NCBI GenBank assembly: GCA_043778315.1
Contig: JAYWGJ010000044.1
Coordinates: forward strand, 1-9,888
DNA length: 9,888 nucleotides
Source of the DNA: JBEEMU01 sp043778315
Lineage (GTDB): Bacteria; Bacteroidota; Bacteroidia; Chitinophagales; Saprospiraceae
Direction of reading: 5' to 3'
Of this stretch, positions 1-5,866 are shown in pieces (the stretch's first letter is position 1; the number at the start of each line of letters is the position of its first letter). The notes below the pieces were generated by a model. It did no database searches and had not been told where the DNA came from. It saw only the letters and a list, made by a program, of their open reading frames with translations. A program made the position numbers and the translations under genes.

Positions 1-635
1 TGGACCGCTACGCGCCGTTGTCGCAAGGCGACTTGGGTCCGCTCGGCTCGGTCAAGCTCACGACGCAAAAATTCTACCGCATTAACGGCGGAACGACGCA
101 GCTCAAAGGCGTAATTCCTGATATTATATTGCCCGATACTTACGCTTTGATAGACAAATACGGCGAAAAAGAAGAGTCTTATCCGTTGCAATGGGACGAA
201 ATTCCGTTTGCGCCACACAAAGACTGGGACGGTTTACGCGGTATTATTGCCAATATCAAAACCCTCAGCGCGGCGCGCATCGCAAAAGACAAACATTTTT
301 TATTGATACAAGAAGGTGCAAAACGCTTGAAAACGCAGCGCGACAACACCAATTATTCTGTCAATTTGAAAAAGTATCAAAAACAACAAAAGGAATTTGA
401 AGAGGCAGCTAAACCGCTTCGCGACTCTAATAACGAGCCGCTAAAAGGAATTACGGTGCTTACGCCAAAAGCAGATGAAGCGTTTATTAACGTCGATTCT
501 TCGCGCATCACGCGCCATACCGAGTGGCAAAAACAAATCAAAAAAGATATTTATATTCACGAATCGTGCAATGTAATTAGCGATATTGTTAAAAATGTAC
601 GGAGTACGCCGATTGCCAAAAAGGATAATAAGTAG
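1..635 (+). CDS. prc: Carboxy-terminal (tail-specific) processing protease, Prc/Tsp family, S41; 3' end only
   Basis: This is the C-terminal part of a periplasmic S41 protease that degrades or trims proteins from their C-termini. The reading frame is open from position 3 and stops with TAG at 633-635, so the gene begins upstream of the window. The first residues (D-R-Y-A-P-L-S-Q-G) lead into GSVKLTTQKFYRINGGTTQ and KGVIPDIILPD, which match the block after the catalytic Lys in E. coli Prc (TIQKFYRVNGGSTQRKGVTPDI). The Ser/Lys dyad should therefore lie just outside the window. The remaining ~150 residues are Lys/Glu-rich and helical-looking, as in the DUF3340 C-terminal domain of Prc. A strong terminator at 711-745 ends the unit. 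The TTG at 18 is only an internal codon. The family call is confident; the substrate is unknown. Confidence 0.93.
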   Translation, partial: DRYAPLSQGDLGPLGSVKLTTQKFYRINGGTTQLKGVIPDIILPDTYALIDKYGEKEESYPLQWDEIPFAPHKDWDGLRGIIANIKTLSAARIAKDKHFLLIQEGAKRLKTQRDNTNYSVNLKKYQKQQKEFEEAAKPLRDSNNEPLKGITVLTPKADEAFINVDSSRITRHTEWQKQIKKDIYIHESCNVISDIVKNVRSTPIAKKDNK

Positions 636-710
636 TTTATTCAGGTAACTGAAATTTGCTTGTTTTCAACCAAAAAAGGCATAATTTTAATGTTTATAAG
701 TGAAAAAGAG

Positions 711-745
711 CGTCTGCACTATGCAAATAGTGTGGACGTTTTTTT
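711..745 (+). terminator. Rho-independent terminator after the Prc gene
   Basis: The left arm CGTCTGCACTAT (711-722) pairs with ATAGTGTGGACG (727-738) across a GCAA tetraloop. The pairing includes two adjacent T-G wobbles (TG opposite TG). Seven T residues follow (739-745). It ends the protease transcript and sits about 30 bases before the likely HPRT promoter. Its architecture is shared with the terminator at 2145-2177. Confidence 0.85.
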
Positions 746-777
746 ATGGTTTTTTATAATAAACAATGATTTTTTAC

Positions 778-785
778 GACCTTTG
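778..785 (+). promoter_or_regulatory. Near-match to Bacteroidota -7 promoter element, upstream of HPRT
   Basis: GACCTTTG differs from the consensus TAnnTTTG only at the first base and ends 27 bases before the HPRT start codon. No clear TTG -33 element is visible; the upstream stretch is T-rich and partly made of the preceding terminator's T tract. The call rests on the match and its position. Confidence 0.4.
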
Positions 786-812
786 CGGCAACTTAAAAAC
801 AAAATAAAACCT

Positions 813-1358
813 ATGAACGAATTGGTAACAGTACACGACCGACAGTTTCAAGCCTACATCGCCGCTGACCGCATTCAGGCGCGCATCCGCGAACTCGGGC
901 ATCAAATCACGCTTGACTACAAAGGCAAAACGCCGCTCTTTTTGGGCGTACTCAACGGCTCGTTTATGTTCGCCGCCGACCTCCTCAAAAGCATCGATAC
1001 GCCTTGCGAAATCAGTTTTGTCAAGTTGCAATCTTACAAAGGAATGAGTACGACGGGCGAGGTGCAGCAACTCATCGGGCTAACGACCGACCTCACCGAC
1101 CGCCACATCATCATCATCGAGGACATCATCGATACGGGCAAAACACTGTTTTCTTTTATGACCGACCTCAAAGCGAAGCACCGCTTGGCGAGCGTTCGGA
1201 TAGCGAGTCTTTTGGTCAAACCCGAGGCGTTAGTCACCGATGTAAAAGCAGATTATTGCGGCTTCGAAATCCCTAATAAATTCGTAGTTGGCTACGGCTT
1301 AGACTACGACGGATACGGGCGCAACTATCCTGCTATCTATCAGTTGGCAAATTTTTAA
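813..1358 (+). CDS. hpt: Hypoxanthine phosphoribosyltransferase
   Basis: A 181-residue cytoplasmic purine-salvage enzyme that transfers the phosphoribosyl group of PRPP to hypoxanthine (and usually guanine), giving IMP or GMP. The type I PRTase PRPP-binding motif is at residues 101-112 (IIEDIIDTGKTL), with acidic E103/D104 and D107. The flexible-loop segment KLQSYKGMSTTGE is at about 71-83, and the base-binding end has GFEIPNKFVVGYGLDYDGYGR at about 150-170. Length is normal for bacterial HPRT. I chose the ATG at 813 because the protein then begins like other family members and a -7-like element lies 27 bases upstream. The frame is open back to 660, but that extension would run through the terminator hairpin. 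It appears monocistronic. No Shine-Dalgarno sequence is visible, as is common in Bacteroidota. Confidence 0.95.
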   Translation: MNELVTVHDRQFQAYIAADRIQARIRELGHQITLDYKGKTPLFLGVLNGSFMFAADLLKSIDTPCEISFVKLQSYKGMSTTGEVQQLIGLTTDLTDRHIIIIEDIIDTGKTLFSFMTDLKAKHRLASVRIASLLVKPEALVTDVKADYCGFEIPNKFVVGYGLDYDGYGRNYPAIYQLANF

Positions 1359-1394
1359 GTGGGGGAATTGGTAAAATCAAAAAAATATTTATTC

Positions 1395-1412
1395 TTTCAA
1401 TAATAATTGAAA
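1395..1412 (+). terminator. Weak hairpin after HPRT, possible terminator
   Basis: TTTCAAT (1395-1401) and ATTGAAA (1406-1412) form a perfect 7-bp, AT-rich stem with a 4-base loop, 36 bases after the HPRT stop codon. It is followed by a mixed T-rich stretch, not an uninterrupted T run. It could be a weak transcription end or a chance palindrome in AT-rich DNA. Confidence 0.3.
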
Positions 1413-1525
1413 ATTGTTTACTTTATTTTTTGTTTTAAATTGTTGATAATCAATAAATTATGTTTTTATTAAAAAATAATTAGAGAAAAAAGTGTTAAAA
1501 TGTTTTTATTTTGTTTAATGTTGTT

Positions 1526-1533
1526 TACCTTTG
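1526..1533 (+). promoter_or_regulatory. Bacteroidota -7 promoter element for the ECF sigma factor
   Basis: TACCTTTG matches TAnnTTTG exactly and ends 46 bases before the sigma factor ATG. The 220-bp region upstream (1359-1525) is very AT-rich, with an 11-bp direct repeat ATGTTTTTATT at 1460-1470 and 1500-1510. No clear TTG -33 element is seen at the usual distance. Confidence 0.6.
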
Positions 1534-1542
1534 CATTACAAT

Positions 1543-1558
1543 AGTTAAACAGTTAAAC
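1543..1558 (+). repeat. Tandem 8-bp repeat in the leader of the sigma factor gene
   Basis: AGTTAAAC occurs twice back to back (1543-1550 and 1551-1558), between the -7 element and the sigma factor start codon. In the predicted transcript it lies near the 5' end. Its role is unknown; a protein or RNA contact site and a chance duplication are both possible. Confidence 0.6.
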
Positions 1559-1579
1559 TTATTAAAAAATTAGATAGTT

Positions 1580-2101
1580 ATGGTAGCCGTAGAATTTCAA
1601 AGCAAATTAATGCGATTGTCGACAATGTTACACTCATTCGCCTACAATCTTACCAAAAACGCCGAAGACGCTGAGGACTTGTTTCAGGAAACAGCCTACC
1701 GCGCACTCACTAATCAGGATAAGTTTAGAGAGGGCACTAACTTTAAGGCGTGGATATTTACTATCATGCGCAATATTTTCATCAACGATTATCGCAAGAA
1801 AAGCAAATCGAACGTTATTGTAGATGAAACCGACAATCTGTACTACATCAACTTGGGTGGTACGATACACAATCAAGCCGAAAGCGGTATGATGATGGAG
1901 GAACTCGAACACATGGTAGAGGTACTCGAGGACAGCATTCGTATTCCGTTTGTGATGCACTATCAGGGTTACAAATACCAAGAAATTGCCGACTATTTGG
2001 AGTTGCCGCTTGGTACTATCAAAAGTCGCATATTCTTTGCGCGCAAAGAATTGAAAGCTAATATCGCTACCAAATACGGTATGTCAGAATTGGTATTATA
2101 A
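1580..2101 (+). CDS. ECF-type (group 4) RNA polymerase sigma factor
   Basis: A 173-residue sigma-70 family protein that would direct core RNA polymerase to a specific promoter set. Region 2 spans about residues 12-74: it has an acidic AEDAEDLFQET segment, the GTNFKAWIFTIMRNIFINDYRK core of region 2.3/2.4, and a basic end. Region 4 spans about 108-159, with the helix-turn-helix YKYQEIADYLELPLGTIKSRI at about 131-151. The linker is short and no extra C-terminal domain is present, so it is a minimal ECF factor of normal length. The next gene does not encode an obvious anti-sigma factor: it is a secreted esterase behind a terminator. An exact TAnnTTTG element lies upstream. The next in-frame ATG would be at residue 11, but the 1580 start keeps the N-terminus usual for Bacteroidota homologues. 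Confidence 0.93.
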   Translation: MVAVEFQSKLMRLSTMLHSFAYNLTKNAEDAEDLFQETAYRALTNQDKFREGTNFKAWIFTIMRNIFINDYRKKSKSNVIVDETDNLYYINLGGTIHNQAESGMMMEELEHMVEVLEDSIRIPFVMHYQGYKYQEIADYLELPLGTIKSRIFFARKELKANIATKYGMSELVL

Positions 2102-2144
2102 GAGGTTCATAATAAGTGTTTTTGATTTAAAAAGTGAAAGGAGG

Positions 2145-2177
2145 GACTGTCTAACGCAAGTTAGATGGTCTTTTTTT
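2145..2177 (+). terminator. Rho-independent terminator after the sigma factor gene
   Basis: GACTGTCTAAC (2145-2155) pairs with GTTAGATGGTC (2160-2170) across a GCAA tetraloop, including two adjacent T-G wobbles. Seven T residues follow (2171-2177). It isolates the sigma factor transcript from the esterase gene, whose -7 element starts 20 bases after the T tract. Confidence 0.85.
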
Positions 2178-2197
2178 ATGATTTGATATAAAAATCG

Positions 2198-2205
2198 TAT
2201 CTTTG
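2198..2205 (+). promoter_or_regulatory. Bacteroidota -7 promoter element for the esterase lipoprotein
   Basis: TATCTTTG is an exact TAnnTTTG match and ends 28 bases before the esterase ATG. The expected -33 position falls in the T tract of the preceding terminator, so no separate TTG is seen there. Confidence 0.55.
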
Positions 2206-2213
2206 TTAATACA

Positions 2214-2250
2214 AAAAATTATATCATCATAATATGAAAAATTATATCAT
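2214..2250 (+). repeat. 14-bp direct repeat straddling the esterase start codon
   Basis: AAAAATTATATCAT is present at 2214-2227 and again at 2237-2250, with 9 bases between copies that include the ATG at 2234-2236. The first copy occupies the ribosome-binding region and the second encodes residues 2-6 of the signal peptide (through the first base of the codon). Confidence 0.75.
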
Positions 2251-3466
2251 AATCGCTTGCGCGAGCCTTTTTTTATTGGCGTGTGACGCAACAAAAAAAA
2301 CAAATATACCTGAAATAACTACTATAAGTAGCACGCCTACTGCCGCAGATGACGGAAAAGTGAGTGTTGCGTTTACCGTGCAAACGCCCAAAACCGCTAC
2401 TACGGCAGCTTGTTTTTTGAGTGGCAACACCGCCGAACTCGGCAATTGGCAGCCGAACGGCTTACCCTTACAAAAAATAAATGATACGCTTTGGGGCGCA
2501 ACTGTCCGTTTGCCGAAAGGTGCGGCTATCGAATACAAAACGACTCGCGGGGCTTGGGAGACCGAAGCGACCGACAAAATTGGACGGCAACTCGGCAACA
2601 GCAAACTCCGTGCTACCGCAGATACAGCCGTGCAATATCGCGTGTATAATTGGAAAGACGGGCTGTATTTGCCGTCGGGACAAGTGACAGGAACGGTAGA
2701 AATGATGACGACGGTGCAGGGCGAAGGCTTAAAAAAACGGAAAGTTTTTGTTTGGCTGCCGCCTAATTACGATACCGAAACCGAGCGTTACGCGGTTGTG
2801 TATGCGCACGACGCACAAAATTTGTTCGACCCGCGCACCTCGACGGGCGGTCACGACTGGCAGTTGGACGAAACCGCCGACAGCCTGATTCGCAATAAAG
2901 TGATTGCGCCGATTATCATTGTAGCGATAGAAAATACGGCGGATAGGTCTGCGGAGTACAATTATGGCGATTTGGGCAACAAATACCAATCTTATTTGTT
3001 GAACACCTTAAAGCCGTATATCGATAAACATTATAGAACACTGCCCGACGCAGCGCACACGGCTACTTTCGGCTCGTCGATGGGCGGCTTGGTTTCGTTC
3101 GTTTTAGCGTTCGAGCGTCCTGATGTATTCGGTCACGCGGCGTGTTTTTCGCCCGCCTTCAAAATCGGGACGCTCTACGACGGCTTAGATTATGTAAAGA
3201 CGGTGCAAGCTAGCACTAGTAAAAAAAATATCGATTTGTATATCGATAACGGTACGCTCGACCTCGAGGCGCGCCTACAACCTGGTATCGACGATATGAT
3301 GGCGGAGCTAAAAAAACAAAACTATCCGTTCGTTTGGTTTTCGGATAAAGGCGCGACGCACAACGAGCAAGCGTGGGCGCGTCGCACTTACCGACCGCTC
3401 GTGCAGTTTTTTCCGTATCAGCCGCCTATCAATCGCAGCAACCGAACGGGCATTCCACAGCGATAA
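2234..3466 (+). CDS. Secreted lipoprotein esterase (alpha/beta hydrolase, PF00756-type) with N-terminal CBM20-like domain
   Basis: A 410-residue predicted envelope lipoprotein. A hydrophobic signal ends in lipobox LLAC with the lipidated Cys at 17. Residues ~43-138 resemble a starch-binding CBM20 domain: it has AACFLSGNTAELGNWQPN (W72), LWGATVRLPKGAAIEYK (W87) and RGAWETE (W108), where aromatic residues would contact sugar. Residues ~152-395 form a putative esterase domain of the IroE/feruloyl-esterase/esterase D superfamily. Its nucleophile elbow is G-S-S-M-G with S282, its likely catalytic His is H376 in GATHNEQAW, and an acid lies in DNGTLDLE (D338, D343 or E345). The expected reaction is hydrolysis of an ester at the cell surface or in the periplasm, possibly on a carbohydrate. 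The true substrate cannot be read from sequence, and related enzymes also cleave siderophores. It has its own promoter-like element and stands alone. Confidence 0.85.
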   Translation: MKNYIIIACASLFLLACDATKKTNIPEITTISSTPTAADDGKVSVAFTVQTPKTATTAACFLSGNTAELGNWQPNGLPLQKINDTLWGATVRLPKGAAIEYKTTRGAWETEATDKIGRQLGNSKLRATADTAVQYRVYNWKDGLYLPSGQVTGTVEMMTTVQGEGLKKRKVFVWLPPNYDTETERYAVVYAHDAQNLFDPRTSTGGHDWQLDETADSLIRNKVIAPIIIVAIENTADRSAEYNYGDLGNKYQSYLLNTLKPYIDKHYRTLPDAAHTATFGSSMGGLVSFVLAFERPDVFGHAACFSPAFKIGTLYDGLDYVKTVQASTSKKNIDLYIDNGTLDLEARLQPGIDDMMAELKKQNYPFVWFSDKGATHNEQAWARRTYRPLVQFFPYQPPINRSNRTGIPQR

Positions 3467-3505
3467 TTTTAATTCAGCTTTTATAAAAAAATCAATTTCT
3501 TTGTC

Positions 3506-3513
3506 TATTTTTG
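3506..3513 (+). promoter_or_regulatory. Bacteroidota -7 promoter element for the DUF4878-like lipoprotein
   Basis: TATTTTTG matches TAnnTTTG exactly and ends 34 bases before the ATG at 3548. The intergenic stretch 3467-3547 is AT-rich and has no convincing terminator for the esterase gene. T-rich background raises the chance of a random match. Confidence 0.5.
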
Positions 3514-3547
3514 TGCCATCATTATTATACAAAACAATTTAATTATC

Positions 3548-3991
3548 ATGCAAAAAAAATCACTAATTTTAGTATTTACTGCCGTTATATTGAGCGCGAC
3601 TGCTTGCCAAAAATCGGGCGTAGAAAGTATCGCGCGGGAGTTTTTGTTGGCGATGGACGCTAAGGATTTTGTGAAAGCAAAAGCAATGGGAACTGCTAAT
3701 ACGCAGCAGACAATTGAGCTACAACAAGGCTTTGCGGCGATGATACCCGACGACGGTAAGCACATCAGCCTCGATAAAATGTCTTGCAAAGAAACGGGCG
3801 ACAAAGCAACTTGCGAATATTGCTGTAACAAACAAGGCAAGGAAGAGGTGCTGAACTTAGTCAAAAAAGACGGCAAATGGCTCGTCGATATGAAAAAAGA
3901 TATGGTCGCGCCACCTAACGAGGGCGACATTACCTCCGATACGAGTTCTACCTCGAGCGCGCCGATAGATACGGCAAAGGGTAAAAAGTAA
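3548..3991 (+). CDS. Small lipoprotein, DUF4878-like
   Basis: A 147-residue predicted lipoprotein with a typical signal (KK, hydrophobic stretch, lipobox ATAC) and the modified Cys at 20. The mature part resembles the DUF4878 (NTF2-like fold) pattern: an early segment with IAREFLLAMDAKDFVKAKAMG (about 28-48), a middle strand with the charged/Cys segment, and a closing NLVKKDGKWLVDMKK (about 103-117). The function of this family is not established. There are four extra cysteines in the mature chain (C80, C89, C92, C93), including a CEYCC cluster at 89-93, which I do not know as a family hallmark. The last ~25 residues are Ser/Thr/Asp-rich and look disordered. It is flanked by its own promoter-like element and a long-stem terminator, so it is probably monocistronic. 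Confidence 0.75.
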   Translation: MQKKSLILVFTAVILSATACQKSGVESIAREFLLAMDAKDFVKAKAMGTANTQQTIELQQGFAAMIPDDGKHISLDKMSCKETGDKATCEYCCNKQGKEEVLNLVKKDGKWLVDMKKDMVAPPNEGDITSDTSSTSSAPIDTAKGKK

Positions 3992-4013
3992 GATTATAAC
4001 TTTTAGTTTTTTA

Positions 4014-4072
4014 GCGTATAAACACCAAAAATCGCGTTTTTAATCGCGTAAACGGTGTTTATACGCTTTTTT
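4014..4072 (+). terminator. Long-stem Rho-independent terminator after the DUF4878-like gene
   Basis: GCGTATAAACACC (4014-4026) pairs perfectly with GGTGTTTATACGC (4054-4066), followed by six T residues (4067-4072). The 27-base loop contains two copies of AATCGCGT (4030-4037 and 4042-4049), whose CGCG cores can pair to make a short inner hairpin. Only the plus direction has a T tract. Confidence 0.8.
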
Positions 4073-4104
4073 ATTATTATTTTTATTGATTTTAATACAA
4101 AACT

Positions 4105-5130
4105 ATGAAAGCATTAGTGACTGGCGCGACGGGTTTCGTGGGCGCGTATTTATTGTATTATTTGGCTGCCGATGCGTCGGGATACACCGAAATTCGTGCG
4201 CTACGGCGCAAAAACAGTCCGACCGAACTCGTCAAAAATCTCCTCGCGCACCCGCGGATTACTTGGGTAGAAGGCGATATTTTGGATACTTTTTCGCTCG
4301 AGGCGGCGATGGAAGGCGTGAGCGATGTGTTTCACTGCGCCGCTACTATTTCTTTTGATAGCCGCGACAGCGCGCAGATGTTTAAAGTGAACATAGAAGG
4401 AACGGCGAACGTAGTGAACACCGCATTGTATTGTGGCGTGCGTAAACTGCTGCATATCAGCTCGATAGCAGCGATTGGGCGGAGCAAAACAAGCAACGAT
4501 TTTACTGAAAACAACAGTTGGCAAGCCGACCCGCTCAACTCCGATTATGCGATAAGCAAGTTTTATGGCGAGCAGGAGGTTTGGCGTGCCGCCGCCGAAG
4601 GCTTGAAAGTGGCGGTTGTCAATCCGTCTATTATCATCGGAAGCGGCTACTGGAACGGCGGCTCGCCCGCCCTGATTAGAACGATAGCAAAGGGATTGAA
4701 GTTCTATCCGTTAGGCGCGACGGGTTATGTAGATGTGCGCGACATAGCTAAAACGATGGTTGTGCTGATGCAAAGCGACGTTGATAACCAACGATTTATC
4801 ATCAACGGCGTAAACTGGACGTATAAAAATTTCTTTAATACACTTGCTACCGCGCTCGGTGTGCCGCAACCTACTATTGCGGTCAATCCGTTTTTGCGCG
4901 AACTCGCATGGCGCGTAGAGTGGCTGCGGGCGCGCCTGACGGGAAAAAAAGTGTTGATAACGAAAGATACGGCGCGTACCTCTGCGTATAGCTTTACTTA
5001 TAGTCCCGAAAAATTTAAAGCGGCATTTCCCGACTATCGTTTTTTTGATATACAAGATACGATTGCGGCGACCGCCGACGCTTATAAAAAGTCTATTCAC
5101 CCTAATATTCAACTATTAGACATCATATAA
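4105..5130 (+). CDS. NAD(P)-dependent epimerase/dehydratase, extended short-chain dehydrogenase
   Basis: A 341-residue cytoplasmic Rossmann-fold oxidoreductase. The N-terminus MKALVTGATGFVG carries the extended-SDR nucleotide-binding motif TGxxGxxG at 7-14. GDIL at 57-60 would contact the adenine, and HISS (117-120) supplies the catalytic Ser. The active-site pair is Y148 and K152 in YAISK. The following VVNPSIIIGSGYW segment (about 170-182) is the usual 'NP' strand after the active site. The pattern resembles dihydroflavonol-4-reductase-like and 3-beta-HSD-like members more than sugar-nucleotide epimerases, but the substrate cannot be assigned. The length is normal. The next gene begins 16 bases after its stop, so the two probably share a transcript. 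It has no clear TAnnTTTG element; the closest upstream sequences are T-rich near-matches. Confidence 0.88.
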   Translation: MKALVTGATGFVGAYLLYYLAADASGYTEIRALRRKNSPTELVKNLLAHPRITWVEGDILDTFSLEAAMEGVSDVFHCAATISFDSRDSAQMFKVNIEGTANVVNTALYCGVRKLLHISSIAAIGRSKTSNDFTENNSWQADPLNSDYAISKFYGEQEVWRAAAEGLKVAVVNPSIIIGSGYWNGGSPALIRTIAKGLKFYPLGATGYVDVRDIAKTMVVLMQSDVDNQRFIINGVNWTYKNFFNTLATALGVPQPTIAVNPFLRELAWRVEWLRARLTGKKVLITKDTARTSAYSFTYSPEKFKAAFPDYRFFDIQDTIAATADAYKKSIHPNIQLLDII

Positions 5131-5146
5131 TACAATACTTAATAGA

Positions 5147-5857
5147 ATGAAAATCAATATATCATACTTTATTTTAGGTGCTGCAATCTTTGCGGCATCG
5201 TGCCAAACAGAAAAACGCTACGACCTGCGCGACTATTATTTTCCCGTAGAGAAAATAGATACTAACGGCTTACGCTACGAGTACCAAAGTATGCGCGACG
5301 ACTCGCTGCCGCCCTACATTTTATTGGTCACCAAAACCATAAGAGACAACAAAACCCTCTTACTCACTACGCGCGAGGAAGAGGGCAGCATAAGCCAAAA
5401 AATAGAAGAGGAAATAGTGACAAACGGAACAGTTTGCACCAAATACACGTTTTACCAGCCCGATAGCACGGGCAAAATGCAGGAGATAAAAGCGACTATC
5501 AACGCGCAAGCAACCACTTTTTTCCCGTTTGATGTGCGCGAAAAAGGAGGCGTTTATCCGTTCGAACTCACGTTTGCGAGTCCCGATAACGCCGCAGACA
5601 GCTATACCATCACCAAAAACCGTTTATTTATGGGTTTTAAGGATTATTATTGGTCTGGCGACAACAAAACGCACCGTTGCGCCGAGTTTTTGACCAAAAC
5701 GCGCATCTTACTGAACAGCAGTACCGAAGGCAGTATCGCACCCGAAACCCTTAGCAACGAGTATTATGCTAAGGGTTTCGGGCTGATATATGTGCAAACG
5801 AGCGCAGGTAAAGATAAAATAACTGAGTTTGGCTTGAAGGCGCGCCGCAAAAATTAA
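5147..5857 (+). CDS. Hypothetical lipoprotein
   Basis: A 236-residue predicted lipoprotein that I cannot assign to a family. The signal is short, with a lipobox AASC and the modified Cys at 19. The mature protein is rich in alternating polar/hydrophobic segments (for example KYTFYQPDSTG, VYPFELTFASPD, GFGLIYVQTSAG), which suggests a mainly beta fold with no predicted membrane segments. The beginning of the mature part, RYDLRDYYFP, and the ending GFGLIYVQTSAGKDKITEF look like those of beta-rich Bacteroidota envelope lipoproteins of unknown role. It starts 16 bases after the SDR gene and is probably co-transcribed with it. Its stop lies 9 bases from the stop of the converging polysaccharide co-polymerase gene, with no intergenic room for a terminator. 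Confidence 0.8.
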   Translation: MKINISYFILGAAIFAASCQTEKRYDLRDYYFPVEKIDTNGLRYEYQSMRDDSLPPYILLVTKTIRDNKTLLLTTREEEGSISQKIEEEIVTNGTVCTKYTFYQPDSTGKMQEIKATINAQATTFFPFDVREKGGVYPFELTFASPDNAADSYTITKNRLFMGFKDYYWSGDNKTHRCAEFLTKTRILLNSSTEGSIAPETLSNEYYAKGFGLIYVQTSAGKDKITEFGLKARRKN

Positions 5858-5866
5858 TTCAATTGG

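Noticed and set aside
660..812. N-terminal extension of the HPRT frame from a TTG at 660
   Set aside because: The extra 51 residues run through a strong terminator hairpin and the likely promoter. HPRT enzymes start at the equivalent of the ATG at 813.
774..1070. Minus-strand open frame opposite HPRT
   Set aside because: It has no recognisable domain and lies inside a well-supported gene on the other strand.
1443..1453. Short inverted repeat TTGAT-A-ATCAA
   Set aside because: Too short, in very AT-rich DNA where such symmetry arises by chance.
1634..1981. Minus-strand open frame opposite the sigma factor
   Set aside because: Shadow frame: the sigma factor motifs account for the sequence, and this frame has no family resemblance.
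4711..5112. Minus-strand open frame opposite the SDR gene
   Set aside because: It overlaps the coding sequence of an intact SDR and shows no domain or start context.
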